A stretch of DNA of 64,000 nucleotides, taken from contig JAPEHQ010000001.1 in NCBI GenBank assembly GCA_027405735.1, positions 1,798,001-1,862,000 of the forward strand, given 5' to 3'. This document shows positions 10,999 to 21,731 of this stretch, one piece after another. This DNA comes from Mucor racemosus. Taxonomy: Eukaryota > Mucoromycota > Mucoromycetes > Mucorales > Mucoraceae. The translations under genes and the position numbers were made by a program. The notes under the pieces were generated by a model. That model was given only the letters and a program-made list of their open reading frames with translations, made no database searches and had not been told where the DNA came from. The stretch's first letter is position 1. The number at the start of each line of letters is the position of its first letter.

Positions 10999-11799
10999 AA
11001 TAAAATGTCTTATAGCTAAAAGTACAAATCAGAGTTAAATATTAAGTTATTTAATAAAAAAATTCAGATATTAATATTAGATTAAGCTCGACAGGTTCAT
11101 GATAGAGTTTTACTTCCAGAATTTATTATTTTTTATTGAAATTTTTTTCTGGTTTTTGTGAGCTTTATTCAGTCAAACACTGAGTAAATCCAAAGCTTTC
11201 CCTGCTTAAAACCAGTTTCATCCAGTTAATTTTTGGTATTAGACATTCGATTGACTACCATATTTAGAAATAGATGAAGCAATTTAAGAGCTTTGATTGG
11301 CTGCATTTAAATTTAGGTTCCTAATTTTATTTATTCGAGTTAAAATACTGATTTTTTCTCGAAAAAAAAAGTCCAAGAAATAATGCGTGGGGTTGATTAC
11401 AAGTGAGGGGGGGTCTTGATTTTATCATTAGAGCGATTGAGTTTGTTTTTATCCATAAAAATTGGTCTAAATTAGTTGACAGCAATAGCTTTAAAAACGT
11501 TTTTACAAGCTAGCAACTCTACGAGCCCAAGGAAATTTTTATATCGATTACAAGCTAGTTATTCAATGGGCCAAAAGAGCTTTATTAGAAGCATTTCTGG
11601 TCAGACAGGTGAGAACCAAATATCAAGAAAATTACAGGCAAAAAAAGTATATATGATTTTTTTAGAGAAAAATTTTTATTATAAAAAGAAAATGATTTAA
11701 TGAATAAAGAAACCAACAAGTAGCTATTCTTTCGAATCTACCCAGATAGAGATCTATTATAAGAATTATATATTAGTAAATGAATAGTAATAATGATAA

Positions 11800-11982
11800 T
11801 AATTATAATCGTGAAAAATAATAATGAAAAATGATAACATCTCAGAGATTGTTCACCTTGGTAATACCCACATCTCTAAAAAAGATTGCGAACACGGAAT
11901 ATGCTTCGATTCGGGACCAAAAAAGTTTTCCATCATGTTATGTTATCATTGTCATTATAATCTTTTCGGTCGATTATAATTA
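11800..11982. repeat. Imperfect inverted repeat, MITE-like or structured RNA
   Basis: Arms at 11800-11840 and 11940-11982 are reverse complements over about 42 bp with a few mismatches and gaps (shared ends ATGTTATCATT and CGATTATAATTA), enclosing 99 bp. The interior is less AT-rich and itself contains the inverted pair AGAGAT (11845-11850) and ATCTCT (11872-11877). No convincing target-site duplication was seen. It may be a MITE or a transcribed hairpin. Confidence 0.5.
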
Positions 11983-12872
11983 GCTTATAGTTACATTACC
12001 TTTTTCACAAATCGTTTTCTAGCTTTAGAGGAAAGAAAATTTTTCTTTTTCTCGATACTTTTCAAGCCTTTTATCTTTATTTACTCCGTGACTAGACATA
12101 TTAATGTCACGATTCAAAAATTTATAGGAATCTGTCAAAAAAATTAAGGGAAAGCCGTCATTCTTAAAACCCAATGCAACTAGTACAAATGTCCAATGTT
12201 AATGATGCCGTGCTGCATTATATTCAAAAATTATAATGTAGAAACTGTCCTGGTCGAGAATTATTGTTCATTGCTTCAACAGATTTGGTTTTGCGTTTTT
12301 CTTTGGATTGATCGTTATGATTTGCAATTACATCATTCATCACAGCCAAACATCCGTAAAAGATTATTTTCACCACATCCTGAGGGCCTCAACTCTACAT
12401 TTTCTAATATAAATAATGATTTTTCAAGTGTCTGTTCGTGGATTTACTGCTACTTGAACCCTTTCCGCTCATTATTAAATGCAACATCATCTCTGAAACA
12501 CCTCGCTCATACACAGCAGTTTAAAGCCAGGGATATTTTGCTATTTTTTAAAGAGTTGTTTTATATATTCAAAAACTGTCTATAATTGATATCTATATTC
12601 TAAAATGATGTCCGTGATATGAACAATATGCTGAAATTTTTGTTTCTAATGTATATTAAAAACTGCTTTTGTGTTATATATCATTTTAAATGGGTATTTT
12701 ATCTTTCCTAAATAAACTTTTTTACAAAAGTAAAAAATGCACATGGAGACTAAATCTGTCAAGGTACATGAAAATATATAATTTGACGACTTTATCAACT
12801 TTCAGTCGTTTAAGATTATTCTTTAAAGATTATTAGTTTGAAATTTGTTAAAAGAAAAAGTCGGCTGTATTT

Positions 12873-12874
<2 letters not shown>

Positions 12875-12910
<36 letters not shown>
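12875..12910 (+). repeat. Poly(T) tract, 36 nt
   Basis: An uninterrupted run of T from 12875 to 12910, 260 bases beyond the stop codon of the minus-strand trehalose synthase gene. On the minus strand this is a poly(A) run; it could be the tail of an old retroposed sequence or a simple microsatellite. Confidence 0.8.
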
Positions 12911-12913
<3 letters not shown>

Positions 12914-13170
12914 TTCCCCATTTCGTTCTGAATTCTTTGCTAAATAGTATCCGGTTTTTCTATATTACTTTGCTCGACAAAAAATAAAACCAAATATTTA
13001 GTATATTGAAGAATGCTTTTGTGTTTTAAAAATTAAAATAAACCATATATATCAGTTCGGAAAACTCTTTAAATCTTAATTAAGCAACAAGATACGAATG
13101 CATATTACTAATGATTTTTTATTTCTTGATGAATTTAATTATATTGTATTAACATGAAATTGAGAGGGTT

Positions 13171-15669
13171 TTAAAGTTGACCAAGAGATTCTACAAGGCT
13201 ATTAACTTGATCGACATCAGGAATATAATAGTGTGCCTCAGTTTGTTTCTTTCCAACAGTGGATGTAATAGCTTGAGGAATTTCATTTAAAAGTGAGAAT
13301 ACAACTTCATCAGTTTTACCATCACCAATACACAAAATAAAGTCAACAGAAGGAAGGTCTAAATCCTTAAGGATGTTACGTACAGCAGTAGATTTGTCAA
13401 TGGAAGAAGGACGAAGTTCCAAAGTCTTATTACCGAGTACGATGGAAAGGGCCATATGACTCAACAACTTTTCTAAATTGACTTGTAATTCAGTAGCTTG
13501 CCATGAACCAAATTCAGGATCGGCATTGCGATAATGCCAGGTCAAGTTGATTTCCTTTTCTTCAATGAATGAACCAGGTGTACGTTCGGTATAATGTTGG
13601 AAGAGAGGACGAATAGTTTCTTTCCAGCTGGGGTCAACTTGCTCCACAAGGCAATACCACTTATTATCTTCCTCCTTAATTAATTTACCTTCATTAGATG
13701 CAGCAACAGGATTAATTTTATCGCGAATGTTTGCAGGATGTTTGTAGAAACAGCCATGTTCAGCAGAAAGACCTACACCAGTTGATTCAAACCAGCTGTC
13801 CAAATGGTGACGAGAACGACCAGATAAAATGTAAACATATGTGTCAGGTTGTTCTGCCAAGGTCTTTAAATGACCCAAAACAGTCTGAGAAGGCTTTGCA
13901 AACTCGGGCAACTTGTGAGTAGTGGTCAAAGTACCATCATAATCGAGCAAAATTAACCTCTTTTTGCTGGCTTCCTTGGCTTTGGTGATTACAGCCTTGG
14001 AATCTAATTGAGGGATGGACATGCGTTGACCAAACTCTTCACTTACACGTCTTAATTCATTTACGAAACTGACACCCCAGTAAGCAGCAGTATATTTGGT
14101 AACATAACGATACAACTTTTGATGGTTAGCTTTACGAATGTCATCGGGCATAGTAACAGCTTCATGAATAGCATTTGCTAATTCTTCAGTATTCCAGGGG
14201 TTAACAATAATAGAACCATTCAATGATTGGGCAGCACCAGCAAATTCAGAAAGAATCAAGACACCGTGTTTCTCTTGTTGAGAAGAAATGTATTCATAAG
14301 AAACCAAATTCATACCATCACGAGTAGAAGAAACAAGACAAACATCAGCAGCAGCATAAAGAGCGACCAATTCATCAAAAGGAATCGAACGATGCATGAA
14401 ATGAATAGGTACAAATTCAACAGTACCATATTGACCATTGATACGACCCACCAACTCATTAATAGTGCTTCTTAATTGTTGGTATTCTTCAACATCTTCA
14501 CGAGATGGAATAGCAAGTTGAACAAGGACGACTTTACCAACCCATTCTGGATGTTGACTAAGGAAAACTTCCATAGCATGCATCTTTTGAGGAACACCCT
14601 TAATATAATCAAGACGATCAACACCTACAATGACCTTACAATCACCAAATCTATTTTTTAATTGTTGGATACGGTTTTGAATCTTGTCTTCTTTCAAGGC
14701 ATCCGTGAATTTCTCGGGATCAATACCAATTGGGAAAGTGCCGACATGAATGTATCTCCCTTCGAATTCTACGCCATTCGGCATAGTAGATAGACCCAAA
14801 ATACGAGTACAAGAAGACAAGAAATGACGAGCATAATCGTAAGTATGGAAACCTAAAAGATCGCTCTCCAAAACGCCCAATAAGATTTCTTTACGCACAG
14901 GTAAAATTCTATTTTTTGCCAATATTTTTAGCATGTTTCAATCATTAATCTATTGGTTTTTTCTTTTTACCTATAAATCTCACTACTAGGGAAAGGTGTG
15001 TGCAAGAACCAACCAATCTTGATGTTCTTTTTAGTCATTTTTCTGAGCAAAGAAGGTAATAACATTAAATGGTAATCTTGGATCCAAACAAGATCGCCAT
15101 CTTGAACAATCTTTGAAATGGCTTCAGCAAATAAGCCATTGACCTTTTGATATGCCTCCCACCATTCTTCATTAAAAGAGATCTCTCCAGGGTGATAATG
15201 AAAAAGTGGCCAAAGGATACTATTGCATGAAAAAAAAAAAAATGGCATTAAAAATCTAAAACGCGTGGATGTAACTTTAATGGAAATTTTACCTATTTGA
15301 AAAACCGTTATAATGCAAATCAGCCAAATCATTATCAACAAAAACGGGCATGGTTGAAGTTTCATTCAACAATCTTTCTTCAAGGCCCTTTTTGTCTTCA
15401 GCGGGAACGTTCAAACCTTAAAAAAAAACACAACATGTAAATTACAATAGCAACCACAATTTCAATTATAACTTACCAGGCCAACCAATCCAGGTAAAAG
15501 ACATCATCTTTTTCAAACCACTCAATCCAGTAACCAAACCACCAGAGGACATTTTGAAATCATATTCACCTGTTTTCTGATCTTTATTTACAGTGACAGG
15601 TAATCTGTTGGAAACAACCAACAAACGAAGGTTTTTATCATTTTTAGCTACTGTACTATCTGCAGACAT
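13171..15669 (-). CDS. Trehalose-6-phosphate synthase with C-terminal trehalose-phosphatase domain
   Basis: Four exons on the minus strand: 15669-15477, 15416-15293, 15219-14971 and 14908-13171, in frame, 767 residues. The N-terminal GT20 synthase domain shows RLLVVSNRLPV, SGGLVTGL, HYHPGE (about 113), HTPFPSSEIYR (the third junction splits this Arg codon), VGVDRLDYIKG (about 283-292) and SSTRDGMNLVSYEY. These are the UDP-glucose and glucose-6-phosphate binding motifs, so synthase activity is expected. The C-terminal HAD phosphatase domain has DYDGT (511-515), SGR (551) and GDGKTDE (717-723), so the phosphatase residues are largely present too; GDGK replaces the more usual GDD-x. The protein makes, and possibly dephosphorylates, trehalose-6-phosphate in the cytosol for stress and spore carbohydrate. 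AGGGG stress-response-like motifs lie upstream (about 15,947 and 16,327). Confidence 0.95.
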
Positions 15670-16771
15670 TTGTCTATATGTTTGATTGAGTAATGTGTAT
15701 AATTTGGCTATTGTATATCAAGAAACTCACCGAATTTTACTTGTTAATTATATACAAGAGAAGAAGAAGAAGGAAAAGAAGGAAAAAGAAATTTTGTTGT
15801 ATTGAAATACCTTTTTTTTTCCAAAAAGATACGATCATTTGATTAAAAAAAAAGCTGGGTAACTCTACAGAAAATGAATATTTCATTGGGCGGCTGTTTC
15901 AAATATATGACATATTGAGAGACGAATTTTCTATTAAAGCCTGTTGTAGGGGTCTCCATTAATCGGCTATTTAAAATGCACCTTTTATTTCTGCATTGAC
16001 GATATCATTACGTATTGACCAGAAATTTTATACGAGATTTCATATCGAAAAATCTCATTTAAAAAAAACACAAAGACCAATATAAACCATATATTTATAA
16101 AATCGATCAGATGACCCTAATAGATCCCGTGCCTAGAGTATAATTTCATCGATAAACCCAAAGTTAACAAAAAATTTATGCCTAACATGTATTACACAAC
16201 TATTTTTTTTTCGGTTTCGGAATCTATATAGAATCGCTCTAGAATAAAATGTTTCCAAGAAAGTTTTATATATATGTTGTCATGACAATATCTGTATTTC
16301 TATGGGTTGTCATAATGATTTGTTGCTAGGGGGATTGGTTGCCATGGTTTTAAGGGCCATTACATACATTTATCCAAAACGAGACAAAAACGTGTGTACA
16401 ATCTTGATAATTTGTAGGTAGAGCATGGCACTCTCGTCATTTCTCTTTACTGATCAACATGGTAGATTAAGTTATCTTGTGAAACATCAAACAAAAAAAG
16501 CTATTCATATGCCTAACGTTTTGTACATATCTTACGGATAAAGGTTGATTATCGAATTACATAAGAATGTAGTTTTCAAATGAACAGATATTAACAAACC
16601 ATATCAACTACTGTAATATATACCAGGTTTTTGTATTACACGAGATGGAGTTCTAATTGCTTTTTGTTTGCTTGCTGCCCTTTTTGGTTCTATGCTCTTC
16701 GAGGATTCAATGTTAAGCCACTGGTAATTTTTTTTTTTTTTTTCGCATTTAGCATCTTTTTATTAACCAAA
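15670..16771. promoter_or_regulatory. Shared divergent promoter region (TPS-TPP gene and Tan1-like gene)
   Basis: 1.1 kb between two divergently oriented genes. It contains two AGGGG stress-response-like elements (about 15,947 on a TGTAGGGGTCTCC stretch and about 16,327 in CTAGGGGGATTGG), a purine-rich GAAGAAGAAGAAGGAAAAG tract upstream of the TPS start, and a T-rich tract directly before the Tan1-like ATG. The motif functions are inference from the yeast STRE consensus. No gene is seen. Confidence 0.4.
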
Positions 16772-17647
16772 ATGTCTGAAAAATCAATTGAGAAACGACC
16801 AGCAGAAGATGCCGAAAATAATAAGAGCATAAAAAAGCAAAAAAAGGATAGTGATACTATCCCAATTCTTCGTGGCCGCTTCAAACAACGATGGCTAACA
16901 AAGCATTCGCATTTATTAAAACGTTCAGATGATGCTAGTGGCATTATGGTTTCTTGCAGTGTAAATGCGGAAACTCGTGCTTTAGGTCAAGTATCTACTT
17001 GCTTGGAGCATTATATAACAAAATTATTTCCTGACCATCAAAGTACTTGGGTTAGATTTGAGGGCAAACTTGATATTGATCAAATTGATTTTGATGATGA
17101 AGAAGTAAAAGCAGAAAAAAAGGAGCAAGAGAAATTAGATGAAAAGGATCGTAAAGAAAAGAAATTTCAAGCTATCGACGCTGCTTGTGGTGGCCTTGTG
17201 TTTTATAGATTTCGAGTAAACATAAAACCTACTGATTTTGTGATTAAGTTAATGGGTAAAAAAAGTAAAACGAGTAATTTTTTTGACATATTTACTGACG
17301 TTTCTATCAGATCATATCAAACAATTGCCTGATAAGGAACGTGAGCAAGAATTAGGAAAGCTTCGCCATTGTGCTGTAATGTGAATTATTTTATTTGATC
17401 CATTTTCAACATGTATTGATATGTTTTATTTATACAGAGATGGATTCCCTTGGATTATATTTGCCCTGCAATTACAGAACGTATCGGTTCTTGCTTTGAA
17501 AGAGTAAAAGCAGATTATTTTGATACAGAAGGAGAAACAACAGAAGATACAGTAGCAATTATAACCGAAATCCGTAATAATATTATGATCAAGAAAGAAG
17601 AAATCATTCAAACAATCGCCCCTCTTATACCACCAAAATACAAGTAA
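16772..17647 (+). CDS. THUMP-domain protein, Tan1/THUMPD1-like
   Basis: Exons 16772-17255, 17311-17375 and 17438-17647 (introns GTAAAA...ATCAG and GTAATG...ACAG), 252 residues. The ATG at 16772 follows a T-rich leader; an upstream in-frame extension (from 16631) encodes an implausible hydrophobic poly-F peptide and is taken as 5' UTR. The N-terminus is a basic, lysine-rich nuclear-type tail. The centre reads ASGIMVSCSVNAETRALGQV, like the 'GILVTC...E..A..E' opening of Tan1/THUMPD1. A later GGLVFYRFRVNIKPTDFVIKL followed after splicing by RWIPLDYICPAITERI matches the Tan1 THUMP order (hydrophobic strand, 'P-x-FV', then 'R-x-x-P-x-x-x-x-C'). Tan1 is the RNA-binding adaptor of the Kre33/NAT10 acetyltransferase for tRNA ac4C12. 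The assignment rests on motif order and is moderately sure. Confidence 0.6.
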
Positions 17648-17803
17648 ATATAATCATCCATGCCATTACATAAACCATTGACATGTCTGCATTTTATTAG
17701 AATTAACCTTAAAAAACCTACATATGTCATTTTTGTTACAGTTTTCAAAAGTGCATGTGGAATAACCGTATTGAAAGACTATTATGAAAGAAAAAGATAC
17801 AAT

Positions 17804-18727
17804 CTAGTTGCCTACTGCCAATAAATTAACTCGATAAGCTTTTCTAACAGAATTAAAACAGATGATAGGATATCCATTCTATACATTTAAATTAGATTAT
17901 ATATATACATATTAAGAATAATATCAAATATAAAAACCTCGTTTGCTTGAATCAAATCTTGTACAGTAATCACATCTTCTATCATTTCTCCTTTCTGCAA
18001 AAGGAACGAGCGAAATACACCTGGTAAAGCGCCACATTCGATTTTAGGCGTCTTCCAGACAAACTTACCATCAATTGAAAATCGAATAGCTATATTTGTT
18101 ATGCTTGTTTCTGTAATTTCGTTGTTTTTATTCCATAATACAACATCAAATGGTTGCTGTGCTGTTGCATGCCAATCGCAGTTTGTTCTTTCTCTGGAAA
18201 GATTGTACATATCACGTCTAGTAGTTTTGTGAGTAACAAATGGATCATCAGTCGCTAAATTGAAAGACTCTGAATCTAAAACTATGCCAATATGAGGCAT
18301 GGAAGCTGCTGCTTCTTCCAGAGTTTCATGAGATGATGTAGGTGTTGGTAATTGTGTATGTTCTACTGTTATGTTTGATTTCGTATCTACGAGTAATCTC
18401 ACCTATTGTTTGCATGTCAGTAAAACAAAATGGGATAAAATACTTGCGGCTTACTCGTTGATAGCTTTTATTTTGAGGTACTTTTTTGTTTAAATACTCG
18501 ATAATGCTTTGGTTGGTCAATTCATTTTGAAATAAATTAGAATCAAGCTTTCTAAAGTCGTTAAAAGCATGTTGAAGTCTATTTAAATGTTCCTCCAACA
18601 GGTAAAAACCTGTACAATCGAAAGACTACAGTTAGCATTTCTATCCAGATACTTGCTATTTTAGAGAGTAAATACCATTGCCAGGTGTGTATAAAATTGT
18701 CTCTAATAATTCAAAGTCGTTATTCAT
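17804..18727 (-). CDS. ABZ2: PLP class IV enzyme, 4-amino-4-deoxychorismate lyase type
   Basis: Minus-strand exons: 18727-18676, 18609-18455, 18402-17938 and (less sure) 17878-17804, about 248 residues. The N-terminus (ETILYTPGNGFYLLEEHLNRL) is typical of aminodeoxychorismate lyase/branched-chain aminotransferase-like proteins. The presumed PLP lysine lies in HKTTRRDMYN, and NEITETSITNIAI is the class IV signature. LPGVFRSFLL and QDLIQANE, then CFNSVRKAYRV, give the expected C-terminal part. The enzyme would split aminodeoxychorismate to p-aminobenzoate and pyruvate in folate synthesis. The last intron is uncertain: homology demands the NSVR segment at about 17,845, which is reachable in phase 0 only with a weak GTTTTT donor at 17937 and a TATAG acceptor. 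Without it the frame runs to a stop at 17887. Confidence 0.75.
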
Positions 18728-20219
18728 AATAAACAAGGATAAAAAGCTTGCTTAAAATCGCTTTTTAAATAAGAAATACCATCATTTATCTACTGGATAA
18801 AACTGCTGAATGATCTTTAAATCTTCAAAAAAACACAAAATATTCGTAAATAAGAGCTATATATGCTCTATATAGCTCAATAAACTATACGAAATCCTTT
18901 TTCGCAAAATAATTTTATCAAATCATGATGTTTGGGCAGGTAAAAGAGCCAAACTATCTTTTTTTTTGGGTGTTTCGGTGCTTGAATTCCGAACGATCAT
19001 TCTGACAAAAAAAATGCCAAAAAAATGTAAAAAATTGAAAATCGTGAATTAATCAAAAAAGCGTATAATAAGTAACCTTTGTTTATTAAGTGATTTCTGT
19101 GTGGAATTTGATGCTGAATCTAGAAAAATAAAATTTGTAAAAACTTTACTGCAAAAAAAAAGCTCTATATTGGAAAATATAAAAACAGGTTTTTCTCAAT
19201 TATCTCCAAATCCCTTATATGAACCAAGCTATTCTCAGTTTTTGAAAGGATAGCCCTAATTGTTAGCTACATTTGGAGTACTTGTATGTTATTCTAGCTA
19301 TATTTTCCGTCAAGTAACACCAATTTTTATCCAAAAGTGGATTTTTGGTCGACCAATAGCAAGGGCAGAGAAGACCTGAAATTTCGAAAATTTCGATACC
19401 TGAAAATTTTCCAAAAAGTATCTAGATATAGTAAGTCAATAAAAAAAATACGATTTGGCTTATAAACTAATGTTTAAAAAGTTTTATATCTCGAGTTATC
19501 AACCATTTTAAATGTTCGAAATCACTGCGGAAACCCAAATGGAATTCCGTGTATTGAAGAAAAAATGCAATTTTTGACATTGTAAATAAAGAAGAAAAAT
19601 GAACATTATATCTAAATAAGCTGTTTCACTTATTTATGTTATATCCATTTGTTTTTTCTTTTAAATTGGTGAGCAACAATTCTTTAAAGTTTTAGAAGTT
19701 TCACTCTCAGATTGCAGTTGACATGATACATTCTTCTGCAGAATAGAATATAACGCAAATTTGGAGTGGATTTACACTAAAAAAAATTAAAATAGCTTTT
19801 TAAAGTATTATAAAATGTATTAATTAAAAAGAAACAAAGAATTCCTTTTGTATTTATGCTGTAAAAATTCTTTACAGTAACGAAAATCGCAACAATTTTA
19901 AAAATGGACAATTGGATATATTTATAAAACTCTGTTGATCCTTGATCAATACGAGCCCATTTTTACATAAATTATCTAGTATCCCCTATTTAGGCTTTTA
20001 AGGGGATTTCAGCAACGAGAAGCATGGCTAAATTATTGATTTATTCATGCATTTACCACGTTGTTTAAATAACCGATTGTTCGGGTTGCTGGTGACGGTC
20101 CGCACATTTGATGCTTCCAAATTTGTTGTAGGATAGGAGTGATAGCGCAAAGGAATACAGTGAATCGAATTAAGCGTACAAGGTAGAACCTCCTCTTTTT
20201 CGTGCATCCGATCATTAAT
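18728..20219. other. AT-rich spacer, no gene seen
   Basis: 1.5 kb between the lyase gene start and the eL8 start codon. It has a short palindromic TATATAGCTC stretch at about 18,850-18,885 and several A/T runs, but no supported ORF; the ORF at 20028-20246 on the minus strand has no recognisable features. The last 200 bases are the eL8 promoter, with a pyrimidine-rich CCTCCTCTTTTTCGTG just before the start codon, typical of ribosomal protein genes. Confidence 0.6.
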
Positions 20220-21213
20220 ATGGTATGTGGTCAAATAGAAAATCAATCAGATCAACTGTAATATGATGTATGGATTTTATTGAATATGGATGGATGTGGA
20301 TATATCTTGATTTTTTTTTAGCATTTCGATACACCCAATGAATCACATACATCATTTAGACAGAGGATGATAATTTTGGACATTTTTATACTCATGAATT
20401 TTTGAAATATTATAGGCTCCCACCAAGAAGTCCACCGGTAAGAAGGTTGCTCCTTCTCCTTATGCTGTCAAGGGTAAGCAAACCACCAAGTCTGCTGCCA
20501 ACCCTTTGCTTGAAAAGACTCCCAAGAACTTTGGTGTTGGTCAAGATGTTCAACCCAAGCGTGATGTCTCTCGTTTCGTCAAGTGGCCTCAATATGTTAA
20601 GCTTCAACGTCAAAAGAAGATTATCTACCAACGTCTTAAGGTCCCTCCTGCTCTTAACCAATTCACTCATGTTTTGGATAAGAACACCGCTACTCAAGTC
20701 TTCAAGTTGATGCACAAGTACAGACCTGAGTCCAAGAACGAGAAGCGTGATCGTCTCCGTGCTGCTGCTCTTGCCAAGTCCGAGAAGAAGGAAGTTGCCA
20801 AGACTGATAAGCCTGTTGTTATCAAGTACGGTATCAACCACATCACCGCTTTGGTTGAAGCCAAGAAGGCTCAATTGGTCCTCATTGCTGATGATGTTGA
20901 CCCCATTGAGTTGGTTCTCTGGCTCCCTGCCCTTTGCCGTAAGATGGGTATTCCTTACGCTATTGTTAAGGGTAAGGCTCGTCTCGGTACACTTGTTCAC
21001 AAGAAGACTGCCACTGCTCTCTGTTTGACTGAAGTCTCTGAGGCTGATAAGGCTGAATTAGCTACTATTGTCTCTGCTGTCAACACCAACTTCACTGAGA
21101 AGTGGGAAGATGTCCGTCGTCACTGGGGTGGTGGAATCATGGGTCCCAAGTCCAATGCTAAGATGGCTAAGCGTGCTGCTATCGCCGCCAAGGAAATTGC
21201 TGCTCGTCAATAA
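20220..21213 (+). CDS. RPL8: 60S ribosomal protein eL8 (yeast L8, human L7a)
   Basis: Exon 1 is only the start codon (ATG 20220-20222), followed directly by a GTATGT donor. Exon 2 is 20416-21213 after an ATTATAG acceptor, giving 266 residues. The protein begins [21 protein letters not shown] and continues with [38 protein letters not shown] and the L7Ae core ([43 protein letters not shown]). This is an unmistakable eL8, a large-subunit RNA-binding protein near the 5.8S/25S rRNA. Codon use is strongly biased (CGT, AAG, GTC, ATT), unlike its neighbours, as expected for a highly expressed gene. The intron directly after the AUG is a common ribosomal-protein gene architecture. Confidence 0.97.
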
Positions 21214-21590
21214 ATGCTTTAACTTTTTATTAATTTAGTAATTTTATGAAGTGGAACCCCATCTATATATTAATTATCATACGAATAAAAAAAGAATTTA
21301 TACAATACAAACATGCTTTTTTTGTTAATTGGCATCATGCAAATGTGAATTTCCTACCGGATATTTTGCCGGGGTTTTGACACTGCAATATGTGTCAAAT
21401 TCTAGTAGTTTATTAAGCAAATGTAGCATGATTTTTTACAAGGAGTTCCAAACCGTTAATTGTTATAATACCTGAAACGAGGTAGTGAGAAAAGAGAGAT
21501 CAAGTTGATTTCTGGGCTCCCTTTTTCTCTCTTTTCGTTCCATTTCTCCCCCCTTTTTTTTTTTGTTTTTTGTTTCTTTATCCCTCCTCT

Positions 21591-21621
<31 letters not shown>

Positions 21622-21731
21622 CTTCTCCTTTTTTTTTATATATAAAAAAACATTAATAATTCGCCATTCTACAAAAAGACTAATCCCTTATCCCTTCCCC
21701 CCCTTTTTTTTTTGTATAATTTCATGAAAAA
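21214..21731. promoter_or_regulatory. eL8 3' flank and pyrimidine-rich promoter of the RasGAP gene
   Basis: About 520 bases without a gene. The second half (about 21,520-21,720) is strongly CT-rich on the plus strand, including a (TTTC)n microsatellite at about 21,594-21,620 and repeated C4-6/T7-10 runs ending just before the RasGAP ATG. CT-rich leaders are typical of fungal promoters and transcription start regions. Confidence 0.5.

Larger units (their letters stand above)
10382..13170. other. Long AT-rich spacer, no intact gene
   Basis: 2.8 kb. It holds the promoter side of the Fanzor-like gene, a possible tiny gene or relic at 10684-10998, an ORF at 11476-11700 and an ORF at 12196-12585 (neither has an ATG-supported or family-supported model), a long imperfect inverted repeat at 11800-11982, and a run of 36 T at 12875-12910. 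The part next to 13171 is the 3' flank of the trehalose synthase gene. Nothing else is recognised. Confidence 0.6.

Noticed and set aside
11900..11925. Possible tRNA from a B-box-like GCTTCGATTC
   Set aside because: The flanking bases do not form a T stem and no A box or acceptor stem fits.
12196..12585. 129-codon ORF in the spacer before the trehalose synthase gene
   Set aside because: No ATG-based support, no recognisable motif, hydrophobic/aromatic composition typical of AT-rich chance ORFs; a relic cannot be excluded.
16631..16771. N-terminal extension of the Tan1-like ORF
   Set aside because: It encodes a poly-F hydrophobic peptide from a T-rich leader; the family-like start is MSEKS at 16772.
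20410..21028. Long ORFs on the minus strand and in other plus frames over the eL8 gene
   Set aside because: Shadow frames of the strongly biased eL8 coding sequence; the eL8 frame is certain from family motifs.
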